From positions 496,001-560,000 of the forward strand of contig JAKBAD010000001.1 in assembly GCA_021809435.1 (NCBI GenBank): DNA of 64,000 nt, given 5' to 3'. Shown in pieces: positions 53,970 to 64,000 of this stretch. Every line of letters starts with the position of its first letter. Position 1 is the stretch's first letter. Source of the DNA: Pseudomonadota bacterium (lineage in GTDB: Bacteria > Pseudomonadota > Alphaproteobacteria > Acetobacterales > Acetobacteraceae). A program made the translations under genes and the position numbers. The notes under the pieces are model-generated. The model had not been told where the DNA came from. It made no database searches and was given only the letters and a program-made list of their open reading frames with translations.

Positions 53970-56900
53970 CCCGCCTCCGCGATATTACCGGCCCTGGGCA
54001 GCGCCTTGTCGCGTCCGCCTCGCAATTTGGTCGCCAGTTTTTCCAGCCACAAATACACCACCGGCGTGGTGTAGAGCGTGAGCATCTGGCTCACCGCCAG
54101 CCCGCCAATAATCGTCAAGCCCAGCGGCTGGCGCAAACTCGCCCCTTGCCCCAGCCCAATAGCCAGCGGCAGCGCGCCCAGCATGGCGGCGAAGCTGGTC
54201 ATCAAAATCGGCCGCAGGCGCAGGCTGGCGCCTTGCAAAATCGCCTCTTCCGGGCTCACCCCTCGCGCGCGCTGCAATTCGAGCGCGAAATCCACCATCA
54301 AAATGGCATTCTTCTTCACAATGCCAATCAGCAAAATCACCCCGATCAGCGCGATGATGGTCAGCGGCACATTGAAGGCCAGCAAAATCAGCGTCGCCCC
54401 CAGCCCGGCCGAGGGAATGGTCGAGATAATGGTAATGGGGTGGATGGTGCTCTCGTAAAGTATCCCCAGCACAATATAAACCGCCGCCAGCGCCGCCAGA
54501 ATAATCAGCGGCTCGCTGCTGGCCGATGACTGAAACACCGCCGCCGTCCCCGCGAATCCGCCTTTAATGGTCAGCGGCACATCGAGCCTGGCCATGGTGT
54601 TCTCAATCGCCGTGGCCGCCGTGCCCAGCGCCACGCCCTGGGGCAGCGAGAACGAAATGGTCACCGCCACCTCGCCATCCTGGTGGTTCACCGTCACCGG
54701 CGCCATGCCCTGGCGCACGGTGGCAAACGCCGAGAGCGGCACCATCGTCTCCACATTGGTGCTCACCGCCGTCCCCGATGAGGCTTGCATATGCCCGCTG
54801 GCGGCAATCGCGTTCACCGCCGCGTTACTGGCCGAATCCAGCGCCACGCCGCTCACCTTGGCGCTGGCGCTGGTGGCGGCGGTGTTGCCCACCACGCTGC
54901 CCGCCGCCAGCTGCGTGGCCCCCGTGCCGCTGGCCCGCCCGCCCGCCGTGCTCACATAAATCCGCGCCAGATCGGCGGGGGTCTGCTGGTAGCGGGGCGC
55001 CAGCTCCATCACCACCTGATACTGGTTGAGCGCGTTATAAATGGTCGAAACCGTCCGCTGCCCGAACGCGTCATAGAGTGTGGCGTCAATCTCGGCGGGG
55101 GTCAGCCCATAGCTCGCCGCCAGGGCGCGGTTGATGTGAATTTGCGTCTCCAGCCCGCTTTGCTGCAAATCCGAGTTCACATCCACCAGCTGGCCATCTT
55201 CCTTCAGCGCCGCCACAATCCTGGGCACCCACGCATAAAGCGCCTGGGCATCGGTGCTGGTCAGCGTGTACTGATACTCAGCATTGCCCGAGCGCCCGCC
55301 CACGCGCAAATCCTGCGCCGGCACCAAAAAGGTCTGCGCCCCGGCAATACGCGAGAGCGGCCCGCGCAGCCGCGCCACAATGCCCGCCGCGCTGGCATGG
55401 CGGTCCGCCAGCGGCTTGAGCGTGACAAATATAAACCCCGAATTGGTCGTCCGCCCGCCAGTGAACCCCGCCACCGAGGCCACGCCCGGATCATGGCCAA
55501 TAATCGCCTGCAGCTCGCCCATCTTCGCCTTCATGGCCGCGAACGAAATATCCTGGTCCGCCGTCACATTGCCAATCAGCAGCCCGGTATCCTGCTCGGG
55601 AAAAAACCCCTTCGGCACCACCACGAACAGCGCGACATTAAGCACCACCGTCAAAATCAGCCCCACCCCCACCAGCCGGGCATGGCGCAGCGCCCAGCGC
55701 AGGCTGCGCTCATAGGCGCCATGCAGCGCGTCAAACCCGCGCTCCAGCTGCATCAGCCACGGGTGGCGCGCGCGCTCCGCCTCGCCAAAGGGGCGCAGCA
55801 GCAGCGCGCACAGCATCGGCGTGGCGGTCAGCGAAATGACCAGCGAAATCAAAATTGTCAAACACAGCGTCTCGGCGAATTCCTGAAATAATTTGCCCAG
55901 CAGCCCCGGCATCAGCAAAATCGGCACAAACACCGCAATCAGCGACAGACTCATCGAGACAACGGTAAAACTCACCTCCGCCCCGCCCCTCAGCGCCGCC
56001 TCGCGCGGGCTCATGCCGGCCTCCAAATGCCGCATGGTGTTTTCCGTCACCACCACCGCGTCATCCACCACAAAGCCTGTGGCAATGGTCAGCGCCATCA
56101 GCGACAGATTATCCACCGAAAACCCCAGCAGATACATCGGCCCGAACGTGCCGATGATCGACACCGGCACCGCCAGCCCCGGAATCAGCGTCGCCCGCGT
56201 GTTGCGCAAAAACACAAACACCACCGCCACCACCAGCAGCACGGCAATAAACAGCGTGCGCTCCGTGTCATCGAGCGCGGCCCGGATGGACTGGCTGCGA
56301 TCCATCGCCACGGTCACGGTAATGGCTGGCGGCAGCGCCGCCTCCACCCGCGGCAGCACCGCCTTAATCTGGTCCACCGTCTGAATGACATTGGCCGTGG
56401 CGCTGGCATGAATAATCACCAGCACGGCTGGTTTGCCATTGAACAACCCGGCATTTTGCAAATTCTCAACCGAGTCATCCACCTCCGCCACATCCGCCAG
56501 CCGCACCGCCTGGCCATTGCGGTAAGCCACAATCAGCCCCCGGTACTGCGCCGCCTTCGAGGCCTGGTCATTGGTATAAATCTGGTAGCGCAAGCCGCTG
56601 GCGTCAAAATACCCCTTGGGCGCGTTGGCGTTGGCGGCCGCAATGGCGGCGCGCACATCTTCCAGCCCAATGCCATATTTCGCCAGCAAGCCAGGGTTCA
56701 GCTCCACCCGCACGGCGGGCAGGGCCGAGCCGCCCAGCTCCACCTCGCCCACGCCCGGAATTTGCGAGAATTGCTGCTCCATCACCGTTTCGGCGGCATC
56801 ATAAAGCTGCCCCTTGGTCATGGTGGCCGAGGTCAGCGCCAGCACCATGATCGGCGCATCGGCGGGGTTGAACTCCTGATATTGCGGGTTGGCGCGCAGC

Positions 56901-57265
56901 GTGCTCGGCAAATCCGCCCGCGCCGCCTGAATGGCGGCCTCCACATCGCGCGCGGCGCCGTTAATGTCGCGGTCAAACCCAAATTGCAGCGTGATGCGCG
57001 TATTCCCCACGCCCGATTGCGAGGTCAGCTCCGTCACATCGGCAATGGTGGCCAGCCTGCGCTCCAGCGGCTCAGCCACCGTCGAGGCCATGGTGCTCGG
57101 GCTGGCGCCCGCCATGTTCGCCTGCACCTCAATGGTCGGAAACGCGATTTGGGGCAGCGGCGCCACCGGCATGGCCAGAAACCCCAGCACCCCGAACAGC
57201 GTAATGCCCAGCGTGAGCAAAATGCTCGCCACCGGCCGCCTGATGAACAGGGCCGCCAGATTCAT
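53966..57265 (-). CDS. mdtC: RND efflux permease, MdtC-like, with low-complexity insert
   Basis: 1099 residues, 12 spans with two large periplasmic loops. N-terminus NLAALFIRRPVASILLTLG, LPQIAFPTIEVQANMAG, a middle FVDDAVVVTENTMRH segment (TM4 Asp pair) and PLALPIGLG-like late spans. It is about 70 residues longer than usual: residues about 775-835 are Ala/Ser/Gly/Thr-rich (STAGGRASGTGATQLAAGS and more) in the second periplasmic part. It likely pairs with MdtB as a heterotrimer. ATG 57265 overlaps the mdtB-like stop (ATGA). Confidence 0.9.
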   Translation of the reverse strand: MNLAALFIRRPVASILLTLGITLFGVLGFLAMPVAPLPQIAFPTIEVQANMAGASPSTMASTVAEPLERRLATIADVTELTSQSGVGNTRITLQFGFDRDINGAARDVEAAIQAARADLPSTLRANPQYQEFNPADAPIMVLALTSATMTKGQLYDAAETVMEQQFSQIPGVGEVELGGSALPAVRVELNPGLLAKYGIGLEDVRAAIAAANANAPKGYFDASGLRYQIYTNDQASKAAQYRGLIVAYRNGQAVRLADVAEVDDSVENLQNAGLFNGKPAVLVIIHASATANVIQTVDQIKAVLPRVEAALPPAITVTVAMDRSQSIRAALDDTERTLFIAVLLVVAVVFVFLRNTRATLIPGLAVPVSIIGTFGPMYLLGFSVDNLSLMALTIATGFVVDDAVVVTENTMRHLEAGMSPREAALRGGAEVSFTVVSMSLSLIAVFVPILLMPGLLGKLFQEFAETLCLTILISLVISLTATPMLCALLLRPFGEAERARHPWLMQLERGFDALHGAYERSLRWALRHARLVGVGLILTVVLNVALFVVVPKGFFPEQDTGLLIGNVTADQDISFAAMKAKMGELQAIIGHDPGVASVAGFTGGRTTNSGFIFVTLKPLADRHASAAGIVARLRGPLSRIAGAQTFLVPAQDLRVGGRSGNAEYQYTLTSTDAQALYAWVPRIVAALKEDGQLVDVNSDLQQSGLETQIHINRALAASYGLTPAEIDATLYDAFGQRTVSTIYNALNQYQVVMELAPRYQQTPADLARIYVSTAGGRASGTGATQLAAGSVVGNTAATSASAKVSGVALDSASNAAVNAIAASGHMQASSGTAVSTNVETMVPLSAFATVRQGMAPVTVNHQDGEVAVTISFSLPQGVALGTAATAIENTMARLDVPLTIKGGFAGTAAVFQSSASSEPLIILAALAAVYIVLGILYESTIHPITIISTIPSAGLGATLILLAFNVPLTIIALIGVILLIGIVKKNAILMVDFALELQRARGVSPEEAILQGASLRLRPILMTSFAAMLGALPLAIGLGQGASLRQPLGLTIIGGLAVSQMLTLYTTPVVYLWLEKLATKLRGGRDKALPRAGNIAEAG

Positions 57266-60200
57266 GCCGCCACGCCCCTCACCCGCCGCGAGAGCGCGTC
57301 AAACGCCAGATAGATCACCGGCGTGGTGAACAGCGTCAGCACCTGGCTGACAATCAGCCCCCCCACAATCGCCACGCCCAGCGGGCTGCGCAGCTCATGC
57401 CCCATGCCGCCGCCAAAAATCAGCGGCAAGCCGGAAAAAATCGCCGCCAGCGTGGTCATCAAAATCGGCCGGAACCGCAGCAGCGCCGCCTCGCGTATCG
57501 CCTCACGCGCCGCCTTGCCCTCATTGCGCTCGGCATGCAGCGCGAAATCGATCATCATGATGGCATTTTTCTTCACAATGCCAATCAGCAGCACAATGCC
57601 GATAATCCCGATCACCCCCAGCCCATCACCCGCCAGCCAGAGAAAAATCAGCGCCCCCACGCCCGCCGAAGGCAATGTCGAGAGAATCGTCACCGGATGC
57701 ACGAAACTCTCATAAAGCACACCCAGCACGATATAGACGGCGATGATCGCCGCGATCAGCAAAAACACCTCATTGCCCAGCGCCGCCGTAAACGCCCCCG
57801 CCGCGCCCAAATAGCTCGCCTGCAACGAGGGCGGAAACGCCAGCCCCTTCATGGCGGCGTTAATGGCATCCTCGGCCTGCCCCAGCGTGTAGCCGCTGGC
57901 CACATTGAACGAGATGGTGGTGGCCGGAAACTGGTCGAGATGCTCAACCAGCAAAGGCTCAGGCCGCACCTTGAACGTCGCCACCGCCGAAAGCGGCACC
58001 TGCCCGCCGCTCGCGGTGGAGGAGGGCAGATAAATCTTGCCCAAACTCGCCACCGCCTCCATTTCGCGCGGGTCGGCGGTCAAAATCACCCGGTACTGGT
58101 CGGTCTGGGTGAAAATGGTCGAGATGATCCGCTGCCCGAACGCATCATAGAGCGCCGAATCAATCGTCGCCGGGGTAATGCCAAACCGCGCCGCCTGCGT
58201 ACGGTTGATATCAACATAAACCCCCTGCCCGGCCGCCTGCATGTCGCTCGCCACATCGGCAAGCTCAGGCAGCGCGCGCAGCTTGGTCAGCAGCTCAGGC
58301 TCATATTTATTAAACTCATCGGCGTTCAAATCCTCCAATACCAGCTGATATTGCGTGGGCGAAACACTGGTGTTGAGCGTCAAATTCTGCACCGGCTGCA
58401 TATAGAGCTTAACCCCGGCCACCCCCGCCACATCGCGCTCCAATTGCGGTATCAGCCGCGCGGCGCTCTGTGAGCGTTGCGAGAGCGGCTTCAAATTAAT
58501 CAAAAACCGCCCCTGGTTCAGCGTCTCATTGGTGCCGTCCACGCCAATATAGCTGGTCAGGCTGGCCACATCCGGGTCTTTGAGCAGCGCGTCCGCCAAA
58601 GCCTGCTGGTGCGCGCTCATCGCCTGATACGACGTGCTCTGCGCCGCCTGGCTTATGCCCTCGATCACGCCGGTATCCTGCTCTGGAAAAAACCCTTTCG
58701 GAATAAAAACATAAAGCCCGATGGTCAGCGCCAAAGTGCCCAGCGCCACCAGCAGCGTGGCGCGCGCGCGCGCCAAAACCCAGTCCAGCCCGCGCCCATA
58801 AGCGGCGATCAGCCGGTTCACCACCGCCTCGTCCCAGGCCTCAAACCGGCTCGGCCGTTCCTCCGCCTTGGGCTTCAAAATTTTCGCGCACAGCATCGGC
58901 ACCAGGGTCAGCGACACCACCGCCGAAATCACGATGGTAAAGGCCAGCGTCACCGCGAATTCCGAAAACAGCCGCCCCACCACATCGCCCATGAACAAAA
59001 GCGGTATCAGCACCGCCAGCAGCGACACGGTGAGCGAGATGATGGTAAACCCAATCTGCCCCGCGCCCTTCAGCGCCGCCTCATAAGGCGGCAGCCCCGC
59101 CTCCAAAAACCGCGAGACATTTTCAATCATCACAATCGAATCATCGACCACGAACCCGGTCGCGATGATCAACGCCATCAAAGACAGATTATCGATCGAA
59201 AATCCCGAGAGATACATAAACGCCAGCGCCCCGATCAACGAGACAGGCACGCTGATGCTGGGAATGATGGTCGCCCGCCAATTGCGCAAAAACACAAAAA
59301 TAACAGCAACCACCAGCAACACGGCCAACAGCAGCTCAAACTCCGCCTCATGCACCGAAGCGCGGATCGAGCTCGTGCCATCCGCCACCACCGCCACCGT
59401 CAAATCCGCGGGCAACCCCTCGGTCAGCGCCGGCAACTCGGCCTTAATCGTATCCACCGTCTTAATGACATTAGCATTGGGCTGGCGCTGAATATTAATC
59501 ACAATAGCTGGCGTCTTGTTCACCCAAGCGCCCAGCTCGGCGTTTTCCGGCGCCGAAACAATCTTCGCCACATCGCCCAAATAAACCGGCGTGCCGTTCT
59601 TATAAGCAATCACCAGCCGCTCATATTGGCCGGGATCGGTAATCTGGTCGTTATCGTCAATCGTGTAGCTCTGGGTTGGCCCCGAGAAATTGCCCTTGGG
59701 TGAACTCACGTTCAAATTGGCGATATCGGTCCGGATATTATCAAGCGAAATCCCGAGCGCGGCCAGCTTCTGGGTATTCACCTGCACCCTTACCGAAGGC
59801 CGGTTGCCCCCGCTCAGCGTCACCAACCCCACCCCCGGAATTTCCGAGAGCTTGGCGCCCAGCCGCGAATCAACCAGGCTTTCCACATCCGTCAGGTTCA
59901 GCGTCTTCGAAGTCACGGCCAGCGTCATAATCGGCGCATCCGCCGGGTTCACCTTGGCATAAACCGGCGGCGCCGGCAGGTCGGCGGGCAACAGATTGCC
60001 GGCATCGTTAATCGCCGCCTGCACCTCCTGCTCGGCCACGTCCAGGCTGATGGTCAAGCCAAATTGCAACGTAATCACCGAGGCCCCGGCGGCATTCACC
60101 GAGCGCATCTGGTTCAGCCCCTCCATCTGCCCCAGCTGGCGCTCGAGCGGCGCGGTAATGGTCGCGTTCATCACCTCCGGCGACGCGCCAGGGTAGAAGG

Positions 60201-60345
60201 TCTGCACCTGAATGGTCGGGTAAGCCACATCGGGCAACGCCGATACGGGCAGGTACAAAAACGCCACCAGCCCCACCAGCACAAAGGCCAGCATCAGCAA
60301 CGATGTCGCCACCGGCCGCCGGATGAATAATTGCGACGGGTTCAC
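57262..60345 (-). CDS. mdtB: RND efflux permease, MdtB-like
   Basis: 1027 residues, normal RND length. NPSQLFIRRPVATSLLML start, LPDVAYPTIQVQTFYPGASP porter segment, and ATGFVVDDSIVMIENVSRF (Asp pair of the proton relay). Starts with GTG at 60345, overlapping the adaptor stop as GTGA. Drug or metabolite exporter using the proton gradient; substrates unknown. Part of adaptor-MdtB-MdtC-outer membrane channel order. Confidence 0.92.
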   Translation of the reverse strand: MNPSQLFIRRPVATSLLMLAFVLVGLVAFLYLPVSALPDVAYPTIQVQTFYPGASPEVMNATITAPLERQLGQMEGLNQMRSVNAAGASVITLQFGLTISLDVAEQEVQAAINDAGNLLPADLPAPPVYAKVNPADAPIMTLAVTSKTLNLTDVESLVDSRLGAKLSEIPGVGLVTLSGGNRPSVRVQVNTQKLAALGISLDNIRTDIANLNVSSPKGNFSGPTQSYTIDDNDQITDPGQYERLVIAYKNGTPVYLGDVAKIVSAPENAELGAWVNKTPAIVINIQRQPNANVIKTVDTIKAELPALTEGLPADLTVAVVADGTSSIRASVHEAEFELLLAVLLVVAVIFVFLRNWRATIIPSISVPVSLIGALAFMYLSGFSIDNLSLMALIIATGFVVDDSIVMIENVSRFLEAGLPPYEAALKGAGQIGFTIISLTVSLLAVLIPLLFMGDVVGRLFSEFAVTLAFTIVISAVVSLTLVPMLCAKILKPKAEERPSRFEAWDEAVVNRLIAAYGRGLDWVLARARATLLVALGTLALTIGLYVFIPKGFFPEQDTGVIEGISQAAQSTSYQAMSAHQQALADALLKDPDVASLTSYIGVDGTNETLNQGRFLINLKPLSQRSQSAARLIPQLERDVAGVAGVKLYMQPVQNLTLNTSVSPTQYQLVLEDLNADEFNKYEPELLTKLRALPELADVASDMQAAGQGVYVDINRTQAARFGITPATIDSALYDAFGQRIISTIFTQTDQYRVILTADPREMEAVASLGKIYLPSSTASGGQVPLSAVATFKVRPEPLLVEHLDQFPATTISFNVASGYTLGQAEDAINAAMKGLAFPPSLQASYLGAAGAFTAALGNEVFLLIAAIIAVYIVLGVLYESFVHPVTILSTLPSAGVGALIFLWLAGDGLGVIGIIGIVLLIGIVKKNAIMMIDFALHAERNEGKAAREAIREAALLRFRPILMTTLAAIFSGLPLIFGGGMGHELRSPLGVAIVGGLIVSQVLTLFTTPVIYLAFDALSRRVRGVAA

Positions 60346-61556
60346 AGCCCCGCGCCGCCCGCCGCTTTACGGTGTTTTCCTCCCGCCCAGGCGGTCCTGG
60401 CCGGCGCCGCGCCGCTGGGCGCCGTCACCACGCTCACCCGCGCCCCCTCGGTCAGCCGGTCCACCCCATCGGTCACCACCACATCGCCGGGCGCCAGCCC
60501 CTTGGTCACCACAATCTTGGTGCCGTCCGTGGTACCCGTGGTCACCGGCTGCACATGCACCGTATCATCGGGCCGCACCACATACACATAGCTCCCCGGC
60601 GCGCCGCTCTGCACCGCCGCCACCGGCACCAGCACCACATTGGCCTCGGTCTTCACCAGCAGGTGCACATTCACAAACTCATTGGGAAACAGCCGCTCAT
60701 CCTGGTTGGCAAAGGTCGCGCGCAGCTTCACCATCCCGGTCGAGGCATCCACCTGATTATCCACCGCGCTGAGCACGCCCTCCTCGATCTTGGTGGCATC
60801 GTCGCTTTCATAGGCGCTGGCGCTCAGCGTCGCGCCGGTCCCCATCTGCTCCAGCACCGGCGCCAAATCCGCCTGCGCCACCGAGAATTCCACCGTCGTC
60901 GGCGCCATGCTGGTCACCACCGCAATGCCGGTGCTCGAGCTGGGCGTCACGTAATTTCCCGCATCCACCAGCCGCAGCCCCACCCGTCCGGCCACCGGCG
61001 AGGTGATATGGCAATAGCTCAAATCCAGCTTGGCGGTGTCTATATTGGCCTGGTCGGTCTGCACGGCGGCCGCATCGGCCTGCACGGCAAAGCGCTGGTC
61101 GGTCACTTGCTGCGCCGAAATACTATCTTGCGCCGCCAGCGTCTCATAGCGGCTCAGATCCGAGCGCGCCGCTCCCAGCGCCGCCTCATCCCTGGCCATC
61201 TGCGCCTGATATTGCTCAAGCTGGATCTGATAAGGCCTTGGGTCGATCTGGGCCAAAAACTGCCCCTTGGCCACATCCTGCCCCTCGGTAAAGGCCACAT
61301 CGGTCAAATAGCCGCTGATCTGGGGCAGCACGGTCACGGTGGCCACCGGCGTCACGGTGCCCAGCTCATCCAGCACCACCGGCATATCGCCCCGCGTGGC
61401 GGTGGCCACGCCAACAGCCTGCGGGCCGCCGCGCCCCGCGCCATGCTGTCCCCCGCCATGGTGGCGCCACCACACAAACGCCACGGCCAGCAGCGCCAGC
61501 CCGCCCATCACCCAGCGTTTGCGCCCCGCCTTGCCGCTCTTGCCGCCATCCGCCAC
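60342..61556 (-). CDS. mdtA: RND periplasmic adaptor (MdtA-like)
   Basis: 404 residues. One N-terminal span (WVMGGLALLAVAFVWW) anchors it to the inner membrane. Then a biotinyl/lipoyl-like half (GYLTDVAFTEGQDVAKGQFLA), a helical hairpin (QAQMARDEAALGAARSDL) and a beta-barrel (FPNEFVNVHLLVKTEANVVLVP). It couples the RND pumps to the outer membrane channel. Start is GTG 61556 with GGAG 9 nt upstream. No regulator gene adjoins the operon. Confidence 0.92.
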   Translation of the reverse strand: MADGGKSGKAGRKRWVMGGLALLAVAFVWWRHHGGGQHGAGRGGPQAVGVATATRGDMPVVLDELGTVTPVATVTVLPQISGYLTDVAFTEGQDVAKGQFLAQIDPRPYQIQLEQYQAQMARDEAALGAARSDLSRYETLAAQDSISAQQVTDQRFAVQADAAAVQTDQANIDTAKLDLSYCHITSPVAGRVGLRLVDAGNYVTPSSSTGIAVVTSMAPTTVEFSVAQADLAPVLEQMGTGATLSASAYESDDATKIEEGVLSAVDNQVDASTGMVKLRATFANQDERLFPNEFVNVHLLVKTEANVVLVPVAAVQSGAPGSYVYVVRPDDTVHVQPVTTGTTDGTKIVVTKGLAPGDVVVTDGVDRLTEGARVSVVTAPSGAAPARTAWAGGKHRKAAGGAGL

Positions 61557-61656
61557 GTGTCACCACTCCGATATATCTGACCCGTTAGATAGATACTCAG
61601 ACAGGGTTTGTCGCGGGGGTAACCCTTTACCGGCTCATGACAAATGGTAACGTCCC

Positions 61657-62925
61657 TTACCCGCCAATCCGCTCCATGCCACCCATATAAGGCCGCAGCG
61701 CGGCGGGCACGGTCACGCTGCCATCCTCATTCTGATAAGTCTCCAGCACCGCGATCAGCGCCCGCCCCACCGCCACGCCCGAACCATTGAGCGTATGCAC
61801 GAATTCCGGCTTGCCCTCACCGGCCCGAAACCGCGCATTCATCCGCCGCGCCTGAAACGCCCTGGTGTTCGAGCAGCTCGAAATCTCGCGATAGGTCGCC
61901 TGCCCCGGCACCCACACTTCCAGATCATACGTCCTGGCCGCCGAAAACCCGGTATCGCCCGCGCACAGCAGCACGCGCCGGTAAGGCAGCTCCAGCCGCT
62001 CCAAAATCGTCTCGGCGGCGCGGGTCATGCGCTCATGCTCGGCCTCCGACTCCTCGGGCGTGGTAATGCTCACCATCTCCACCTTGTAAAACTGGTGCTG
62101 GCGCAACATGCCGCGCACATCACGTCCGGCCGAGCCCGCCTCCGAACGAAAACAAGGGGTGAGCGCGGTCATGCGCATTGGCAGCGCGCTGGCCTGCACA
62201 ATCTCGCCCGCCACCAAATTGGTCAGCGACACCTCGGCCGTCGGAATCAGCCAGCGTCCATCCGTGGTCCGAAACAAATCCTCGGCGAATTTCGGCAGCT
62301 GCCCGGTGCCAAACATGGTGGCGTCATTCACCAGCAGCGGCACTGTGGTCTCGTCATAGCCATGCTCGCTGGTGTGCACATCGAGCATGAATTGCCCAAG
62401 CGCCCGCTCCAGCCGCGCCAGCGCGCCTTTCAGCACCGTAAAGCGCGCCCCCGCCAGCTTGGCCGCGCCGCCAAAATCCATCAGCCCCAGCGCCTCGCCA
62501 ATCTCGAAATGCTGCTTCACCGCGAAGCCGAATTCGCGCCTCTCGCCCCATTCCTTCAGCACCTTGTTGTCAGCCTCATCGCGGCCGGGCGGCACCGCCT
62601 CATCCAGCAAATTGGGAATCCGGCACAGCATGTCTTTCAGCAGCGCATCCAGCCGCGGCCCTTCCTTATCCAGCGCCTCCAGCTCGGCCCGTATCCGCGC
62701 GCCCTCCGCTTCCAGCGCCGCGGTATCGGCCTTGGCGCGCTTGGCCTCGCCAATTTTCTTGGCCAGGCCGTTACGCGCCGCCTGCAGCTCCTGCTGGCTG
62801 GCCAGGGCAGCGCGCCGCTGGTCGTCAATGGCGAGCAACTCGCGTGAGACCGGCTCAATCCCCCGCCGCGCCAACCCCGCGTCAAACCCCGCCGCATCCT
62901 CGCGGATGGCCTTGATATCATGCAT
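61657..62925 (-). CDS. serS: Seryl-tRNA synthetase
   Basis: 422 residues, class II. Long N-terminal coiled-coil arm ([20 protein letters not shown]), motif 2 [17 protein letters not shown] and motif 3 [15 protein letters not shown]. It charges tRNA-Ser and also tRNA-Sec if present. The 5' end overlaps tatC by 8 bp. The tatA/B-tatC-serS order is common in alphaproteobacteria. Confidence 0.97.
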   Translation of the reverse strand: MHDIKAIREDAAGFDAGLARRGIEPVSRELLAIDDQRRAALASQQELQAARNGLAKKIGEAKRAKADTAALEAEGARIRAELEALDKEGPRLDALLKDMLCRIPNLLDEAVPPGRDEADNKVLKEWGERREFGFAVKQHFEIGEALGLMDFGGAAKLAGARFTVLKGALARLERALGQFMLDVHTSEHGYDETTVPLLVNDATMFGTGQLPKFAEDLFRTTDGRWLIPTAEVSLTNLVAGEIVQASALPMRMTALTPCFRSEAGSAGRDVRGMLRQHQFYKVEMVSITTPEESEAEHERMTRAAETILERLELPYRRVLLCAGDTGFSAARTYDLEVWVPGQATYREISSCSNTRAFQARRMNARFRAGEGKPEFVHTLNGSGVAVGRALIAVLETYQNEDGSVTVPAALRPYMGGMERIGG

Positions 62926-63697
62926 CGACCGTCTCCTCTTTCGGCTCCACGAGCTTCACGCTGAACACCGAAATCTCGAACAGAAAAATCAACAATCCGG
63001 CCATCAACACCTGGCTCGGCACATCGGGCGGCGCCATGATCGCGGCCGCGACAAAACAGCCCACATAGGCATAGCGCCGGTATTTGCGCAAAGCGCTTGA
63101 TGAAATAATCCCCACCTTACCCAGCAAGGTCAGCAACACCGGCAGCTCAAACGCCAGCCCGAACGCGAAGATCAACTTCATGACGATGTCGAGATAATCA
63201 GACACCTTGGCTAGAATCTGAATATCCACGCCCCCGCCCATGGTCTGGAACGAGAGAAAGAACTTCCACGCCACCGGAAAGAACACATAATAAGCCAGCG
63301 CCCCACCGGCGAAAAACAAAATCGGCGTAACGATGAGAAACGGCAGCAGCGCGCGTTTTTCCCGCTTATAAAGCCCCGGCGCCACAAACAGCCACACCTG
63401 CGCCGCCACCACCGGAAACGACACGAACGCCGCCGCGAACACCGCCACCTTCACATAGGTAAAAAACGCCTCATAGAGCGCGGTATAAATCAGCTCCGGC
63501 TTCTCCCCGCGCGCTTCGAGCGCATGAGCCAGCGGCGCGGCCAAAAACTCATAGATCTTGGGCGCGAAATGAAAACACACAATGAACGCGATGATAAAGG
63601 TCAGCCCCGACCAGATCAGCCGCTTGCGCAACTCCGCCAGATGCTCGAGCAGCGGCATCTCCTTGTCGTTAATCTCGTCTTCAGGTTGGTCGGTCAT
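62918..63697 (-). CDS. tatC: Twin-arginine translocase subunit TatC
   Basis: 259 residues, six spans. The conserved start [18 protein letters not shown], then [32 protein letters not shown] and the late [24 protein letters not shown] are the TatC signature. Receptor for twin-arginine signal peptides, such as that on the exported protein at 29.0-29.7 kb. Three bp downstream of tatB. Confidence 0.97.
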   Translation of the reverse strand: MTDQPEDEINDKEMPLLEHLAELRKRLIWSGLTFIIAFIVCFHFAPKIYEFLAAPLAHALEARGEKPELIYTALYEAFFTYVKVAVFAAAFVSFPVVAAQVWLFVAPGLYKREKRALLPFLIVTPILFFAGGALAYYVFFPVAWKFFLSFQTMGGGVDIQILAKVSDYLDIVMKLIFAFGLAFELPVLLTLLGKVGIISSSALRKYRRYAYVGCFVAAAIMAPPDVPSQVLMAGLLIFLFEISVFSVKLVEPKEETVDA

Positions 63698-63700
63698 GGC

Positions 63701-64000
63701 TCAATATCCCCAGCGGCGCGTGCCGGGCGGAATGAAAGCGGGGGTCGGGCTCTTGCGCGCGGCATCGGGCGGAATCACGCTGGGCGCATCGGGCGGCTCC
63801 TCCACCACGGGGGCGGGCGGCACATAGGCTGGGGTGGTCAGCGTGGCGGCGGCGCCTTCCACGGCGGTCTTGGCCTCGCTCACCGCGGCCCGCATGCTGC
63901 CCTTGGGGTCAATCGTCTCCATGGTCGCGGTCTTGAAATCGAAGCGCCTGAGCTTGCTGATCTCACCCTTGACATCCGAGAGATTGGCCTCGCGCATCAT
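63701..64000 (-). CDS. tatB: Twin-arginine translocase subunit TatB, N-terminus outside the window
   Basis: The last 99 or more residues are present. EANLSDVKGEISKLRRFDF is the conserved alphaproteobacterial TatB helix, followed by a Pro-rich acidic C-terminal tail (TPAYVPPAPVVEEPPDAPS). The membrane span and amphipathic start lie beyond base 64000. Works with TatC in substrate recognition. The ATG at 63998-64000 is internal, not the start. Confidence 0.85.
   Translation of the reverse strand: MMREANLSDVKGEISKLRRFDFKTATMETIDPKGSMRAAVSEAKTAVEGAAATLTTPAYVPPAPVVEEPPDAPSVIPPDAARKSPTPAFIPPGTRRWGY

Overview
The window reads as a high-GC alphaproteobacterial chromosome, probably Rhodospirillales and most likely Acetobacteraceae. 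That placement is an inference from gene content: serS-tatC-tatB order, a small PurL with separate PurS and PurQ, type II citrate synthase, a class I ribonucleotide reductase without an ATP-cone, and a Hint-domain protein of the kind common in acetic acid bacteria. Nearly all of it is genes packed end to end, many with 1-bp TGATG or 4-bp ATGA/GTGA overlaps. I see no rRNA, tRNA, CRISPR array, insertion sequence, integrase or phage gene.

Layout. 0-8.7 kb: 3' end of an alpha/beta hydrolase; tyrS; two tandem GT87-type membrane glycosyltransferases, one of them frameshifted; anmK; a large GT-C-like membrane protein; an FMN-binding glutamate synthase-like oxidoreductase. 8.8-11.4 kb: a compact GTPase/roadblock cassette, namely a short roadblock-like protein, a CvnD-like small GTPase, and a roadblock protein with a long Pro/Glu/Ala linker built from 39-residue tandem repeats. 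11.7-18.3 kb: a tyrosine phosphatase, an LppC-like lipoprotein coupled to a PhoR-like histidine kinase, rsmI, a chemoreceptor and pdxH. 18.4-25.2 kb: fabI, aroC, dapD-dapE, a degenerate GGDEF protein and grpE. 25.4-28.5 kb: nrdA-nrdB. 28.7-38.7 kb: a small conserved protein, a Tat-signal protein, sixA, gltA coupled to a K+ channel, a GT-C protein, a methyltransferase gene broken by an amber codon, an ArsR/alkene-reductase pair and a GGDEF protein. 38.8-43.4 kb: purC-purS-purQ-purL, then bolA and grxD. 43.4-48.9 kb: a glycosyltransferase, a degenerate EAL protein, a DUF3253 protein, an SbmA/BacA-like ABC exporter and the Hint protein. 48.9-52.5 kb: cysteine desulfurase-ferredoxin-mnmA, a likely sulfur-relay operon, and a hydrolase. 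52.5-61.6 kb: an MdtABC-like RND pump with its outer membrane channel. 61.7-64 kb: serS, tatC and the 3' part of tatB.

The less expected material is mostly not classical genes. There are two dispersed palindromic repeat families. One (about 83-93 bp, two hairpins closed by AAAAGTTTTT arms) lies between fabI/aroC, nrdA/nrdB and purC/purS. The other (about 80 bp, three copies of one hairpin arm) follows minus-strand genes at 8.7 and 24.1 kb. A terminator-like hairpin lies inside the first codons of the K+ channel gene behind gltA, and a candidate heat-shock promoter sits almost on the grpE start codon. The conservon-like GTPase/roadblock cassette is the best candidate for an undescribed signalling module. 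All family assignments come from reading motifs by eye; no database search was run.
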